Notes under the pieces: generated by a model
Databases searched by the model: none
Seen by the model: the letters and a program-made list of their open reading frames with translations, nothing else
Told to the model about the DNA's origin: nothing
Assembly (NCBI GenBank): GCA_017462915.1
Contig: JAFTQG010000055.1
Coordinates: 1 to 64,000 of the forward strand
DNA length: 64,000 nucleotides
DNA from: Prevotella sp.
GTDB taxonomy: Bacteria > Bacteroidota > Bacteroidia > Bacteroidales > Bacteroidaceae
Reading direction: 5' to 3'
Position numbers and translations under genes: made by a program
In this document: piece by piece, positions 33,491 through 43,894 of the stretch
How positions within the stretch are numbered: position 1 is the first letter of the stretch
How the letters are laid out: each line of letters starts with the position of its first letter

Positions 33491-36092
33491 AGCGGTATGC
33501 CTCGCCTGCCCAGAGCACCGGTGAGGTGAGGAGGATAATCCATATCCAGTCGGACACCGAGAGGGGGACGCAACGGAACATCGCACCGCCATACTGGACT
33601 ATCATCCACTGGCCGGCGATAATCATCAGGAGCACGAGGCAGAAGCCTCTCGCCTTCAGGAATCCGCTGAACGAACTTTGTCGGGAACCTATGCTGCGGG
33701 CGTTGAAGAGGTTCCACCACTGCAACATCACGAAGACCGTGAAGAAGCGCGTCAGCTCGTGAGGGTCCACGCCTGTGGCGTTGGTGTCTGCACTGCCGAG
33801 GTCTATGCCGTACTCGCAATACACAAGATATACGAACATCACGGCAAACATCAGGAGTCCCGTGACGGTTATCCCTCTTATTATCGGCTTGCTGAGTATG
33901 AAGTCCGTCTGTCTGCGCGGCTTCTCTGCCATCACCTCGCGCGACGGAGGGATGGACGATATGGCAAGGGCGGCGAAGGTGTCCATGATGATGTTCACCC
34001 ACAGTATCTGCGTCACCGTCAGAGGCATCTCCGTGCCTATCAGCGAACCGCCTATGACGAGCAGGAGCGCCGTGATATTGACTACAAGCTGGAAGTACAG
34101 GAACCGCTGTATGTTACGGTACAGCGAGCGTCCCCACATCACGGCGTTGACGATGCTGCCGAAGGAGTCGTCTATAAGGGTCATGTCGGAAGCCTCCTTG
34201 GCGACATTAGTGCCGGAGCCGAGCGACAGTCCCACATGGGCATGGTTGAGGGCCGGAGCGTCGTTCGTGCCGTCGCCTGTCACGGCGACCACCTGTCCCT
34301 GGTCCTGAAGCAGCTGCACGAGGCGCTGCTTGTCCTGGGGACGGGCGCGGGACATCACGCAGAGGCTCTTCGCCACTGCCGCCGCCTCGCTGTCGGGAAG
34401 GGCGGAGAACTCCGCGCCGCTGATGCTCAGGCGTGCAGAAGAGGTAGCCGTGGCTGCGAAAGCGTCACTGCCTGCCGTGTCTGCATCGCCGAGAATGCCT
34501 ATCTGGCGCGCTATCTCGCGTGCCGTGGCGTCGACATCGCCCGTGACAATCTTTACCTCTATGCCTGCCTCATGACACTGGCGGACGGCCTCGGGGACAT
34601 CAGCGCGGACAGGGTCTGAGATGCCGAAGACCGCCTGCAGCCTGCCGTCAAGGGCGAGAGCGAGGGTGCGCATGGCCTTACGCTGGTATCCGAGGAGGGT
34701 CTTGCGTATCTCCGCAAGCGCCTCGGAGGAGATGTCACACTGTGCAAGGACTATCTCCGGCGCACCTTTCACGTATGTATGCAGCGCGCCGTCTGTCCCG
34801 CGGACAGCGGTGGACATCTGTTTCGTCTCGGTAGAGAATGGCTTCTGCTCCACGATGTCCATGCCCTGGCGCAGCGCAAGATAGTCTACGCCATGGTCCC
34901 TGAGCCACAGGAGCAGGGCTACCTCGGTAGGATTGCCTATGCCTTTCGTGCCGTCGAGATGGGCTGTGCTGTTGACGGCTATGCCGTTGTATATCTCCTG
35001 AAGCACGCTGTCGCCGACACTGCCGTCGCCGGTCGTGGGGACGGAGCACTCCTGCACCGTCATGCGGTTCTCTGTCAGCGTACCTGTCTTGTCGGTGCAG
35101 ATGACGGTGACCGCGCCCATCGTCTCGCAGGCATGGAGCTTGCGCACAAGGTTGTTGCTCTTGAGCATACGGCGCATATTGAGCGCGAGGGACAGCGTGA
35201 CGGCCATGGGAAGGCCTTCGGGCACGGCCATGACGATGAGCGTGACGGCCATCATGAAGTATTTGAACACCACACGGAGCATAGCGACATAGTTTGCGTC
35301 CTCGCTGCCGAAGCTGTCCCAGAGGGGATTGACGAGGATGTCATGACCGAGGAAGAGGACGGCGGAGAGGATGGAGAGGGAGAGCCCCAGCTTGCTGATG
35401 AGCTTGCCGAGACGGTCGAGCTGGAGACTCAACGGGGTCTTCACCCCGGAAGCCTCGCCGGAGGTGTGTGCCACCTTGCCTATCTCCGTGGCGTCGCCCA
35501 CGGCGGTGACGACAAAGCGGCCTCTGCCGTTCATGACCATAGTCGAGCGCATGACGTAATTGGAGGCATAGGCCGTCTCGCCGTGACCCTCATCGTCGCG
35601 GCCCGTCGCGCTCTTTGTCGTGATGGGCTCTCCGGTGAGCATCGACTCGTCTACCTGCAGGGAGTTGCTGTCGTCGAGCACGCCGTCGGCAGGTATCTCG
35701 TCGCCTGTCTCTATGAGGACGGTGTCGCCGACGACTATCTCCTTGCGTGCCACGAGGCATACCTGGCCGTTGCGGACGACCTTGACCTGCTGCTCCTCGT
35801 TGAGCTGGGTGAGGACATCAAACTTGCGTGCGGCGTCCATCTCGAAAAGGAAGCCCACGGTCGTGGAGAGCAGGATGGCGATGAAGATGCCTACCGTCTC
35901 TATATATTCATGCTCTATCACCGCCAGCACGAACGATGCGAGGGCGGCGACAAGGAGTATCTGTATTATCGGGTCTTTGTATTTCTCCAGATAGAGAGTC
36001 CACAGGGACTGCTTCTTGGGAGGTGTGAGGAGGTTCCATCCATGCTCGCGGCGCGAGTCGGCAACCTCTTGGTCGTTAAGTCCTGAAATCAT
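33456..36092 (-). CDS. P-type Ca2+-ATPase-like cation pump (P2B type)
   Basis: 878-residue membrane pump. N-terminal cytoplasmic domain, TGEP actuator motif (LTGEPITT), transport-site helix [12 protein letters not shown], phosphorylation site [12 protein letters not shown], and hinge [12 protein letters not shown] are all present, with about ten membrane segments. PEGLP and the lack of an N-terminal metal-binding domain fit calcium-type (PMCA-like) pumps; calcium is inferred, not proven. Start set at 36092 ([15 protein letters not shown]); the longer frame to 36212 has no family support. The last 11 residues (about KGHLSPSKG plus stop TGA) are encoded by GGTCACC repeat quartet C, so the native tail has been replaced. 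Confidence 0.88.
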   Translation of the reverse strand: MISGLNDQEVADSRREHGWNLLTPPKKQSLWTLYLEKYKDPIIQILLVAALASFVLAVIEHEYIETVGIFIAILLSTTVGFLFEMDAARKFDVLTQLNEEQQVKVVRNGQVCLVARKEIVVGDTVLIETGDEIPADGVLDDSNSLQVDESMLTGEPITTKSATGRDDEGHGETAYASNYVMRSTMVMNGRGRFVVTAVGDATEIGKVAHTSGEASGVKTPLSLQLDRLGKLISKLGLSLSILSAVLFLGHDILVNPLWDSFGSEDANYVAMLRVVFKYFMMAVTLIVMAVPEGLPMAVTLSLALNMRRMLKSNNLVRKLHACETMGAVTVICTDKTGTLTENRMTVQECSVPTTGDGSVGDSVLQEIYNGIAVNSTAHLDGTKGIGNPTEVALLLWLRDHGVDYLALRQGMDIVEQKPFSTETKQMSTAVRGTDGALHTYVKGAPEIVLAQCDISSEALAEIRKTLLGYQRKAMRTLALALDGRLQAVFGISDPVRADVPEAVRQCHEAGIEVKIVTGDVDATAREIARQIGILGDADTAGSDAFAATATSSARLSISGAEFSALPDSEAAAVAKSLCVMSRARPQDKQRLVQLLQDQGQVVAVTGDGTNDAPALNHAHVGLSLGSGTNVAKEASDMTLIDDSFGSIVNAVMWGRSLYRNIQRFLYFQLVVNITALLLVIGGSLIGTEMPLTVTQILWVNIIMDTFAALAISSIPPSREVMAEKPRRQTDFILSKPIIRGITVTGLLMFAVMFVYLVYCEYGIDLGSADTNATGVDPHELTRFFTVFVMLQWWNLFNARSIGSRQSSFSGFLKARGFCLVLLMIIAGQWMIVQYGGAMFRCVPLSVSDWIWIILLTSPVLWAGEAYRWAKGHLSPSKG

Positions 36093-36334
36093 ATTGTCGG
36101 TTGTCTTGATGATACCGGCGGCATTGCCGGCGGTTATCGCTTTTACAGTAAAGATTACTTTGTGGAGCAAGCAAAGCCGATGCATGACATGAAGCCTTGT
36201 CGGCTGTCTCATCGCGTGTCATGTCGTTTCGTCCTGCTCACTTGCTTTATGCTGTGCCGTTGCTGTATCACACAGCGCGGCGAGTGTACACGTCCGGGAA
36301 ATAAAGTCGGGATACGGACCGGGCGGAAACAATA

Positions 36335-36374
36335 ATTCCCGTCACTCCACCATGGAAGGCGGAGTGGCGGGAAT
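36335..36374 (-). terminator. Terminator after pnp
   Basis: ATTCCCG-T-CACTCC pairs with GGAGTG-G-CGGGAAT around a 12-base loop, immediately downstream of the pnp stop on the minus strand. The gap from here to the ATPase start (36093-36334) shows no gene or repeat module. Confidence 0.7.
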
Positions 36375-36397
36375 CGTAATTTATGTATTGCCGTTCA

Positions 36398-38725
36398 TCA
36401 GAAGTCAAACTTGTCAAGCGCGTCAGTGAAATCCTTTGGGGTCTCCACCGCCGGCTGTGCAGGAGCTTCTGCGGCAGCGTTGTCATGGTTGTATGAAGGA
36501 CGAGGACGGCGCTCTCCACGCTGTGGACGCTCTCCGCGCTCAGGACGAGGACGACGCTCAGGACGAGGACGGCGCTCACGCTCTACATATCCTTCCGGCT
36601 TCTCGATGAGGACACGGTGAGAGAGCTTGTACTTGCCCGTCTTCTGGTCTATGTCGATGAGCTTCACCTGGATATGGTCGCCCTCCTTGATGCCTACCTC
36701 CTCTACTGTCTCGAGACGCTTCCAGTCTATCTCAGAGATATGGAGAAGACCGTCCTTGCCCGGCAGTATCTCCACGAAGCAGCCGTAAGGCATGATGGAA
36801 CGTACTGTGCCGTCATACACCTCGCCTATCTCAGGAACGGCAACGATGGCCTTGATCTTGCTGAGGGCTGCGTCGATGGATGCCTTGTTAGGAGCGCTTA
36901 CCTGTACATGGCCTACGCCGTCGATTTCATCGATGGTGATGGTCGTGTTGGTATCTTCCTGCATCTGCTGGATAATCTTGCCGCCAGGGCCTATCACAGC
37001 ACCGATGAACTCCTTAGGGATTGTTATTGACACGATGCGCGGAACCTGTGGCTTCATCTCCTCACGTGGCTCGGAGATTGTGTCCGTGATGCAGTTGAGG
37101 ATATGCTCGCGGCCGGCCTTCGCCTGTGCGAGAGCCTTCTCGAGTATCTCGTAAGAGAGTCCGTCACACTTGATATCCATCTGTGTGGCTGTCAGACCGT
37201 CTTTCGTTCCTGTGGTCTTGAAGTCCATGTCGCCGAGGTGGTCCTCGTCGCCGAGGATGTCAGAGAGCACAGCATACTTCTCCTCGCCAGGGTTCTTGAT
37301 AAGTCCCATGGCAATGCCCGATACTGGCTTCTTCATAGGAACGCCGGCATCCATGAGGGCGAGGGTGCCTGCGCAGACTGTCGCCATGGATGAAGAACCG
37401 TTTGACTCGAGTATCTGTGACACGACACGCACGGTGTAAGGGAAATCAGACGGTATCTGACCCTTCAGTCCGCGCCATGCAAGATGGCCGTGACCTATCT
37501 CGCGGCGGCCTACGCCACGCTGCGGCTTAGCCTCTCCTGTACAGAAAGGAGGGAAGTTGTAGTGGAGGAGGAAGCGCATGTAGCTCTTGTCGAGGACATT
37601 GTCCACGAGCTTCTCGTCCATTTTGTTGCCGAGGGTAACGGTCGTGAGAGACTGTGTCTCGCCACGTGTGAAGATAGAGGAGCCGTGAGGCATAGGGAGC
37701 GGTGATACCTCACACCATATAGGACGGATGTCTGTAGTCTTGCGGCCGTCGAGACGCACACCCTCGTCGAGTATGCAGCGGCGCATGGCGTCCTTCTCTA
37801 CATCGTGGTAATACTTGTCCACGAGAGCGAACTTCTCTTCCATCTCGTCCTCTGTAAGGTCGGCATGTGCAGCAGCGTACGCCTCCTTGAAGTCAGCCTT
37901 TATCTGCTCGAAAGCCTCAGCACGCGCATGTTTCTCGAGAGCCTGCTTAACGACATCGTAAGCCTTCTGGTAGCAGTCTGTCTTCACCTGCTCCTTCAGC
38001 TCGTCGTCGTTCACCTCGTGACAGTACTCGCGCTTGGTGTCCGTGCCAAGCTCCTTCATCAGCTCATACTGCATCTCACACATAGGCTTGATGGCGGCAT
38101 GTGCAGCCTTGAGGGCATTGAGGAGGTCAGCCTCCTGCACTTCCTTCATCTCGCCCTCCACCATCATGATGTTGTCGGCTGTCGCACCGACCATGAGGTC
38201 CATGTCGGCCTCCGCCATCTGGGCGAATGTCGGGTTGATGACATACTCACCGTTGACGCGTGCCACACGCACCTCGGAGATAGGGAACTCGAACGGGATA
38301 TCCGAACATGCAAGCGCACACGATGCGGCAAAGCCGGCAAGCGCGTCAGGCTGGTCTACACCGTCGGCAGAGAAAAGGATGACGTTGACAAACACCTCTG
38401 CATGATAATCGCTCGGGAAAAGCGGACGAAGGGCACGGTCTACAAGACGGCAGACGAGAATCTCGTCGTCACTTGCCTTGCCTTCGCGCTTCGTGAAGCC
38501 TCCCGGGAAACGGCCTGCGGCAGCGTACTGCTCGCGGTATTCCACCTGGAGAGGCATGAAATCTGTTCCAGGCACTGCATCCTTCGCAGCGCATACTGTG
38601 GCCAGGAGGACAGTGTTGCCCATGCGGAGCGTGCAGCTGCCGTCCGCCTGCTTGGCCAGCTTTCCTGTCTCAATCGTTATCTGACGTCCGTCAGGCAATG
38701 AGACTGTCTTTGTAATTACGTTCAT
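36398..38725 (-). CDS. pnp: Polynucleotide phosphorylase
   Basis: 3'-to-5' phosphorolytic exoribonuclease. 775 residues: two RNase PH domains (about 1-540), KH domain ([20 protein letters not shown]) and S1 domain ([20 protein letters not shown]). It ends in a basic tail of repeated RPERR, RPERG and QRGERRPRP units, an added RNA- or protein-binding extension, then [10 protein letters not shown]. Start placed at 38725 ([14 protein letters not shown]); upstream codons to 38824 are leader. The leader is about 140 bases and contains GGGCA-TAT-TGCCC 26-38 bases before the start, which could take part in autoregulation. Confidence 0.95.
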   Translation of the reverse strand: MNVITKTVSLPDGRQITIETGKLAKQADGSCTLRMGNTVLLATVCAAKDAVPGTDFMPLQVEYREQYAAAGRFPGGFTKREGKASDDEILVCRLVDRALRPLFPSDYHAEVFVNVILFSADGVDQPDALAGFAASCALACSDIPFEFPISEVRVARVNGEYVINPTFAQMAEADMDLMVGATADNIMMVEGEMKEVQEADLLNALKAAHAAIKPMCEMQYELMKELGTDTKREYCHEVNDDELKEQVKTDCYQKAYDVVKQALEKHARAEAFEQIKADFKEAYAAAHADLTEDEMEEKFALVDKYYHDVEKDAMRRCILDEGVRLDGRKTTDIRPIWCEVSPLPMPHGSSIFTRGETQSLTTVTLGNKMDEKLVDNVLDKSYMRFLLHYNFPPFCTGEAKPQRGVGRREIGHGHLAWRGLKGQIPSDFPYTVRVVSQILESNGSSSMATVCAGTLALMDAGVPMKKPVSGIAMGLIKNPGEEKYAVLSDILGDEDHLGDMDFKTTGTKDGLTATQMDIKCDGLSYEILEKALAQAKAGREHILNCITDTISEPREEMKPQVPRIVSITIPKEFIGAVIGPGGKIIQQMQEDTNTTITIDEIDGVGHVQVSAPNKASIDAALSKIKAIVAVPEIGEVYDGTVRSIMPYGCFVEILPGKDGLLHISEIDWKRLETVEEVGIKEGDHIQVKLIDIDQKTGKYKLSHRVLIEKPEGYVERERRPRPERRPRPERGERPQRGERRPRPSYNHDNAAAEAPAQPAVETPKDFTDALDKFDF

Positions 38726-38867
38726 TTCTTTTGTAAAAAAACATCTAACGGGCAATATGCCCAAATAAAACATCTCAGGAAGACCATAGGAAACGATGCC
38801 GTCACAATCCGCCCTCGGCGGCACGAAATCGCTTCCCTAAAGCCAGTCCTTTATAAAAAAATCCTTG

Positions 38868-38875
38868 CAAATTTA
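38868..38875 (-). promoter_or_regulatory. -7 element TAAATTTG for pnp
   Basis: TAAATTTGCA on the minus strand, giving a leader of roughly 135 bases before the pnp ATG. Confidence 0.6.
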
Positions 38876-38949
38876 CCCAATTTAAACCAAATAAACGAAC
38901 CGTAATGGTGTTTTTCACCCATTATTATATTTTTTTAAGGAAACATTTC

Positions 38950-38980
38950 TTGTGTTTTTCAATTATTCTTACTACCTTTG
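38950..38980 (+). promoter_or_regulatory. Promoter of tRNA (CAU): TTG, 20 bp, TACCTTTG
   Basis: TTG at 38950-38952 and TACCTTTG at 38973-38980 followed by CA, about 97 bases before the tRNA. Confidence 0.75.
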
Positions 38981-39076
38981 CAACCGCAATTCGACAGGCA
39001 TGGTTGCTTTCCCGTCTACATCACGGCCTCGCATCCGTCAGTTCCCGTCAGTTGCGGTTGCACGATTGCAATCCTC

Positions 39077-39150
39077 GGACTTGTAGCTCAGTTGGTTAGA
39101 GCAACAGACTCATAATCTGGAGGTCCCTGGTTCAAGCCCAGGCTGGTCCA
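39077..39150 (+). tRNA. tRNA with anticodon CAU (Met, possibly Ile2)
   Basis: Cloverleaf by eye: acceptor GGACTTG with CTGGTCC (one T-T mismatch), D-arm GCTCAGTTGGTTAGAGC, anticodon loop CTCATAA with CAT at 39111-39113, T-arm CCTGG-TTCAAGC-CCAGG, discriminator A. CCA is not encoded. CAU anticodons are shared by elongator tRNA-Met and lysidine-modified tRNA-Ile2. I favour elongator Met but cannot exclude Ile2. Confidence 0.92.
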
Positions 39151-39164
39151 CGAAAAGAAATCAG

Positions 39165-39193
39165 GCAGTTACGGAATCCGTAACTGCTTTTTT
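39165..39193 (+). terminator. Terminator of tRNA (CAU)
   Basis: GCAGTTACGG-AAT-CCGTAACTGC followed by TTTTTT: perfect 10-bp stem, 3-base loop. Confidence 0.9.
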
Positions 39194-39249
39194 CGTATAG
39201 ATAGATAGAAGATGTGCCGGAGATTGTAAAATCTGTGCGGAAATGCTTT

Positions 39250-39296
39250 TTCGGGTCAGTGGAAAAACAGTTAAGATATATTTCCACTGACCCGAA
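39250..39296. other. 16-bp perfect inverted repeat of unknown role
   Basis: TTCGGGTCAGTGGAAA (39250-39265) pairs with TTTCCACTGACCCGAA (39281-39296) around a 15-base AT-rich loop. It lies in a 400-bp gap between the tRNA terminator and the pectate lyase stop. No gene was recognised in that gap. Confidence 0.6.
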
Positions 39297-39437
39297 TTCA
39301 TATAAACCATGATGCGGAAGTGCTGACTTCAAACGCCAAAGCATGGTGTCTTGAGCATATAATGGTTATTGTCCAAACGCAGGAGGCATGGTCTCTGCAT
39401 ACAAAATTCCATACAGAAGGAAGGGCGCAACCTGCAT

Positions 39438-39610
39438 ATTCCTATTTTAATATATACACTTTCTAATTTTTTATATACGCTTTCTGTTTTTAATATATAC
39501 AATTTCCTGTTTTAATGTATATGTTTTCTATTTTTAATATATACGTTTTCTGTTTCAAGACATATATTCTTTTACTTCAGGAAATACATTTTTTATTTCA
39601 ATATATATTT
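39438..39610. repeat. AT-rich 21-23 bp tandem array at the pectate lyase 3' end
   Basis: About eight imperfect units of TTTCTGTTTTTAATATATAC followed by two or three variable bases. The last unit runs into the final codons (YILK plus stop) of the pectate lyase gene. The composition is far more AT-rich than the gene. Confidence 0.7.
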
Positions 39611-41428
39611 CTTGCCATCAACGACGGTGATGCCGGAGGAGGAGGAAGTGACGCGGCGGCCGGAGGCATCGTAGCGCGGAGAGGAGGCGGAAGGAGAGGC
39701 TTTACCGTCTGAGACGGAGGCTATTCCTGTCGCAGTGCCGGAGAAGAAGCCGACGAGGGAGGAGCGGTAGTTCTCCAATGCCTCACGCAACTCGGGTATG
39801 ACGTCCTTGTTACCGTCCTCCGAGGCATTGTCGAAATGCCACTGGAAGTCGCCTTTCTGGCAGCGGCCGGCACCGTATTCGCCCATGAGGAGTGAAGGCA
39901 CATCTTCCGGACTGTCAGGTTCGGAAGGATAAATCATGCCTTCGTCGGTATCGAAATTGCTGTATGTCGTCGGCGTCTTGACAAGTTCTGCCTTCAGCGC
40001 CTTCACCGTCTCGGGAATCTTCTCGTCACGGGAGGCCACGGCATAGGCGTCATAGAGGTTGGCGTTATGGTCGTCGCGCTGTGTGATGAACGACTCTGCG
40101 CCCTCGACATGATTGTTCCAGAACTTGCAGACTCCGCCGTCTTCGCCTGAGAGGAGGCCTTTAGTGCTCAGCTTGGCGTCCACGAGGTTCTTGTCTGTGC
40201 CCTGTCCCGAGTTTATCACCGGATAGCGGCAGTTGCGGAACCAGTTGGCTTCCACGAAGGCGCAGGCGTTGCTTGCCAGTCCCACGCCATACTCGCCGTT
40301 GCCGTCGTAGTAGTTGTTGTAGACATGGAACGCCTTTCCGTGGCGGCATCGCGGCAGGCGCGAATCAGCGTGGTCGAACCAGTTATGGTGATATGTGAGG
40401 AAGTCTGCCGGTGTCTCGCTGCCGTAAGACTTGCTCGGGTCTATGAGGCAGCACTTGCCGTTGTCGAAGAAATGGTTGTACGCCACTGTGCAATAGGAGG
40501 AGTATTTGATGTCTATCGCGCCGTCGCCTTTCACCTGGTCGGCGTCGGAGCCTACCTGTCCGTAGAAGAGGTCGAGGTTGTGCAGCCATATATGCGAGTT
40601 GTGCTTGTTGAGTTCTATGCCGTCGTCCTTGCAGAGCAGGATACCGATATTGCGCATCTCCGCGCCTGTCACCTGACTGAACTGCACGCCGAGGCCGTAC
40701 AGCGCGGCGTCATTGCCGACACCTTCGAGCGTGAAGGGGAACTCCGTATAGTCTTTCTCGCCCTTGATGTCGAGGCCCTGTCCGAAGCGTGTCCTGTCCA
40801 TGTCGGACGCCTTTACCGTACCTATGAGGCGTATGACGAGAGGGCGCTTCATCCCTCCGGCATAGATACACTTGCGGTATCCCTCCACTATGCTGTAGAA
40901 GCCTGTATATGTCTTCGTGGAGGTCGCGGTGTATGGCCATGTGACGGTGACGGTCTTCGCCGTCTCTGCCGTGACATAGACGATGATGGCGTCATCCTTC
41001 AGCGTGCCGTCGTTCCTGTATGCGCCGACGCCCTCATACAGTCCCGAGAGGTCGCGGCCGAAATGTGCATAGCCGGTGCGGTCGTGCGCCTTGACATAGA
41101 GCGGTTCGGCGACGGTCGCCTCCCCTTCTGCCTCCTTGCCGTTGATGACCGGCACCACTTTCAGCTGATACGTCCCGGCTTTCAGTCCGAGGGCGTCGGC
41201 ACGTCCGTATGTGCCGTAATTGCGCACGAGTTCGGTGTCGAGGCGTGTCCACGACGCGCTCCCTGCCTCGCCGACATACACGTTATAAGACGAGGCTCCC
41301 GGGAGAAGAGCCCATTCTACCCATGCTGTCTCAAGCCATCCTGCCGCGTTTCTCACGGTGATGCCTGCATGGGAGACTATCGTCACGGCAAAGGCCATGG
41401 CGAGAATGGTGAATCTTTTGGTAAACAT
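39593..41428 (-). CDS. Secreted pectate lyase, PL1-like, with C-terminal sorting tail
   Basis: 611 residues with a signal peptide (MFTKRFTILAMAFAVTIVSHA). Residues about 25-110 look like a fibronectin-III-type domain (WVEWALLPGASSYNVYV...). Residues about 150-500 form a parallel beta-helix with PL1 hallmarks: EGVGND, DDGIELNKHNSHIWLHNLD, GDGAIDIKYSSYCTVAYNHF, and LPRCRHGKAFHVYNNYY containing the catalytic Arg region. It ends with YDASGRRV...GITVVDGKKYILK, the short Bacteroidales sorting tail linked to type IX secretion or surface attachment. It eliminates polygalacturonate; forms a pair with the PL9 enzyme upstream. Confidence 0.88.
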   Translation of the reverse strand: MFTKRFTILAMAFAVTIVSHAGITVRNAAGWLETAWVEWALLPGASSYNVYVGEAGSASWTRLDTELVRNYGTYGRADALGLKAGTYQLKVVPVINGKEAEGEATVAEPLYVKAHDRTGYAHFGRDLSGLYEGVGAYRNDGTLKDDAIIVYVTAETAKTVTVTWPYTATSTKTYTGFYSIVEGYRKCIYAGGMKRPLVIRLIGTVKASDMDRTRFGQGLDIKGEKDYTEFPFTLEGVGNDAALYGLGVQFSQVTGAEMRNIGILLCKDDGIELNKHNSHIWLHNLDLFYGQVGSDADQVKGDGAIDIKYSSYCTVAYNHFFDNGKCCLIDPSKSYGSETPADFLTYHHNWFDHADSRLPRCRHGKAFHVYNNYYDGNGEYGVGLASNACAFVEANWFRNCRYPVINSGQGTDKNLVDAKLSTKGLLSGEDGGVCKFWNNHVEGAESFITQRDDHNANLYDAYAVASRDEKIPETVKALKAELVKTPTTYSNFDTDEGMIYPSEPDSPEDVPSLLMGEYGAGRCQKGDFQWHFDNASEDGNKDVIPELREALENYRSSLVGFFSGTATGIASVSDGKASPSASSPRYDASGRRVTSSSSGITVVDGKKYILK

Positions 41429-41474
41429 TTGGTATGGTTGTGGGGTGGTTGGTTTTGGGTTATAAGTTTAAGGG

Positions 41475-41560
41475 GATAGCCGGAATAGCCGATATAGCCG
41501 TAATAGAAGCTATGGAGGCTATTCCGGCTATACTGGCTATTCCTGCTATACTTGCTATTT
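41475..41560. repeat. Nonamer core module, inverted pair
   Basis: Direct nonamers (41477-41505) and a longer inverted series (TTCCGGCTA, TACTGGCTA, TTCCTGCTA, TACTTGCTA) to 41558. The TAG stop of the PL9 gene (41555-41557) lies in the last unit. Confidence 0.85.
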
Positions 41561-43621
41561 CGCAAGATATTTCTTACCGTTCTTGATGACCAGTCCCTTG
41601 TATCCGCGTGACACTTTCTGTCCCGAGATGCTGTAGACGGAGCCGTCGTGGCTGTGTGTTTCAGGCGCGGAGGCTATGCCACCGATGGCCGTCGAGGTAT
41701 AGTCCACGAACTCATAAGGGCCGAGGTCGCGGGCGTTGCCTGTCACTTTCTGTCCGAGGAACGGGAAATCGGCAAGGAGAGCCTTGTGGACCTCCGTGAC
41801 GAGCGCCACGCCGAGGTCTGTCTCCTGCAGGCCTGCGTCGATGAGGGCGCAGCCCTTCTTTATCCTGCCGAACTTGCGTGGCAGGGAGCCGTCCACGGAG
41901 CGAGGCGCGAGGGCGTCACTCTCGTCGAGCGACTGGAAGTCGTCTCTGGAGAAGTCCCTTACGAGGCGTGATGTCCAGCCGTTCTTGGAAGGGGCGTTGA
42001 TGATGGCGTTGCAGTCGTCCGTGCCCACGCATATCTCCTGTCTGCCGAGGCAGATGTTGTTGTAGAAATAGGTGTTTGCCTCCGAGCCTCCCGACTCGAA
42101 CATGAAGTCATAGCCGTTGTCGAAGCCCAGGCAGCCCACGAGGACATGGCCGCCCTTGTGGCTGTTGCAGTCGAAGCCCTTCACCGAGCCTGTCTTGTCG
42201 CAGCCGAAGGCTATGCAGTTGAAGGCGTAGTGCACTCCTGCCGATGACCCTCCGCTGCCGTTGCCGCCGAGCTTTATGCCGTTGCCGTTGCCAGAGAACG
42301 AGGCGCTGCCGTCAAGATATTCCTTCACCCACAGATGGTCCTCGGCGTTGCCCGACTCCCATGCCCAGCATTCGGCGAGGATGACGTCGTAGTCTGTCTC
42401 GTAAAGGTCCCAGGCATCGTCGCTGTTGCGCCATGCTCGGCAGCGTATGAAGCGGTTGCCCTTGCCGTTGTGCATCTTGCAGGCAAAGCCGTCGGCGTCC
42501 GAACCGTAGTTCATGTCGAAGTCGCAGTTATGGTGCGAGTCGCAGTCTATGATGTCGTTGTATGCGCAGTGTGTGCCGTCGTTCTTCGACCCGAAGCCCG
42601 AGGCCGAGAAGTCGTGTCCGAAACCGAGCTGTATACCCGAGTCGAGATTGTACGAAAGCTCGCAGCGCTCTATGCGGTTGTGGTTGCCTTCGAGCTTTAT
42701 GCCGTTGTCTGCGGCGTGTGTTATGTGTATTCCGTAGATTATATGCCAGTCGCCTGTGAGGGCTATGCCGCGGTCGCCGACCTTCGATCTGTCGCGGTTG
42801 CAGTCGAGGAGCTGCTGCTCGAAGTCGAAGACGGGTATCTCGCCGTCATGGCAGCGGATGACGATAGGAGCCTCGGCGGTGCCATTCTTGCTCATGCGCA
42901 CCGTCAGCTTGCCGTCCGTGCCGTATCGGCTGATGCGGTATCGTCCGCCGCGGCAGACGATATGCGTGCCGGGCTCGGCGTTCTCGTATGCCTTGGCGAT
43001 GTTGTACCACGGGCGTTCCATGGAGCCGTCGCCCGTCTCGTCGTTGCCGGCGGTACTGATATACAGCGTCTTGCGCGGTTCAGGGATAGGCTTCACTGGC
43101 ACCCATACGCCGTCGGTCTTGTAGTCAGGGTCGTCAGAGTAGTCAGGGTCGCCGTCGCCAGGCTTGTCGTCGGAGACCTTGAAGGTCCCGATGTAGCAGT
43201 TGGAGGAGGCGGCGAGGATGCGGAAGCGCACGCCTTTCAGTTCGCCGAGGTCTACGCTCTTGGACCATGTGGCGAAGGACGAGGAGCTGCTGGCGATGGT
43301 GAAATTGTCTATCTCCGTCCATACGTTGCCGTCTGTGGAGTAGCTCACGGTCATCTTCTTGTTGCTTCCGCCGGAGCGGTAGGTGAAGCTGACCTTGGTG
43401 ATGTTGTCCAGGGAGGGCGAGATGATGTACGCGCCGTTGGTGTTGAACTTCAGGGAGCTGCTGCCGTAGGACATGCCGCTGAAGGTCCATTCGCCGAGGT
43501 CGAACGTGTGTGTGCCGTTGGTTGCCGTCGAGGAGCTGAGCCCCTTGAAGGTCTCTGTGTACTCTGCCGCGCCTGCACACAGTGACAGGGCGAGGAAGAG
43601 GATTGTCGATAGGATTTTCAT
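41555..43621 (-). CDS. Secreted pectate lyase, PL9-like, with C-terminal sorting tail
   Basis: 688 residues. Signal peptide 1-19 (cleavage after AGA), an N-terminal beta-sandwich (about 20-150, MAM/discoidin-like, FDLGEWTFSG...), an acidic PDYSDDPDY linker, then a right-handed beta-helix. The PL9 signature is clear: DSHHNCDFDMNYGSDADGFA-CKMHNGKGNRFIRCRAWRNSDDAWD in order (calcium-site Asp residues and the catalytic Lys CKMH). Ends with VYSISGQKV...GLVIKNGKKYLAK, the same sorting-tail type as the PL1 protein. Together with PL1 it suggests surface or extracellular attack on pectin. The stop codon is supplied by the repeat. Confidence 0.88.
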   Translation of the reverse strand: MKILSTILFLALSLCAGAAEYTETFKGLSSSTATNGTHTFDLGEWTFSGMSYGSSSLKFNTNGAYIISPSLDNITKVSFTYRSGGSNKKMTVSYSTDGNVWTEIDNFTIASSSSSFATWSKSVDLGELKGVRFRILAASSNCYIGTFKVSDDKPGDGDPDYSDDPDYKTDGVWVPVKPIPEPRKTLYISTAGNDETGDGSMERPWYNIAKAYENAEPGTHIVCRGGRYRISRYGTDGKLTVRMSKNGTAEAPIVIRCHDGEIPVFDFEQQLLDCNRDRSKVGDRGIALTGDWHIIYGIHITHAADNGIKLEGNHNRIERCELSYNLDSGIQLGFGHDFSASGFGSKNDGTHCAYNDIIDCDSHHNCDFDMNYGSDADGFACKMHNGKGNRFIRCRAWRNSDDAWDLYETDYDVILAECWAWESGNAEDHLWVKEYLDGSASFSGNGNGIKLGGNGSGGSSAGVHYAFNCIAFGCDKTGSVKGFDCNSHKGGHVLVGCLGFDNGYDFMFESGGSEANTYFYNNICLGRQEICVGTDDCNAIINAPSKNGWTSRLVRDFSRDDFQSLDESDALAPRSVDGSLPRKFGRIKKGCALIDAGLQETDLGVALVTEVHKALLADFPFLGQKVTGNARDLGPYEFVDYTSTAIGGIASAPETHSHDGSVYSISGQKVSRGYKGLVIKNGKKYLAK

Positions 43622-43627
43622 TTTTTT

Positions 43628-43752
43628 GTGGGTGTTAGGTTATAGGTTGTGGGTGTTAGGTTTATGAGATAGCCGGAATAGTCGATATAGCCGGAATAGA
43701 AGCTATAGCCGCATAACCGCCTAACCGAAAAACCGTATAACCTTAAGACCGT
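43628..43752. repeat. Nonamer core module with two arm classes
   Basis: GTGGGTGTTAGGTTATAGG arm (43628-43663), core (43669-43698), then GCATAACCGCCTAACCG-type arm (43710-43745). It joins quartet D directly. Confidence 0.8.
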
Positions 43753-43838
43753 AATCCTCACCTTTCGCAGGGCAGAGGGTGACGGTCAGCAGGGTGAAAG
43801 GTCACCTTTCGCAAGGCGAAGTGTCACCCTCGGTTTTT
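43753..43838. repeat. GGTSACC 22-bp quartet, copy D
   Basis: Units at 43753, 43775, 43797 and 43819, 22 bp apart. Unit 1 is diverged (CCTCACC); the other three keep GGTGAC, GGTCACC and TGTCACC. Confidence 0.8.
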
Positions 43839-43894
43839 ACAGTCTTTTAAGTATTGATTATCAATCGTTTATGTTCACAGATAGTATCAAGAGG

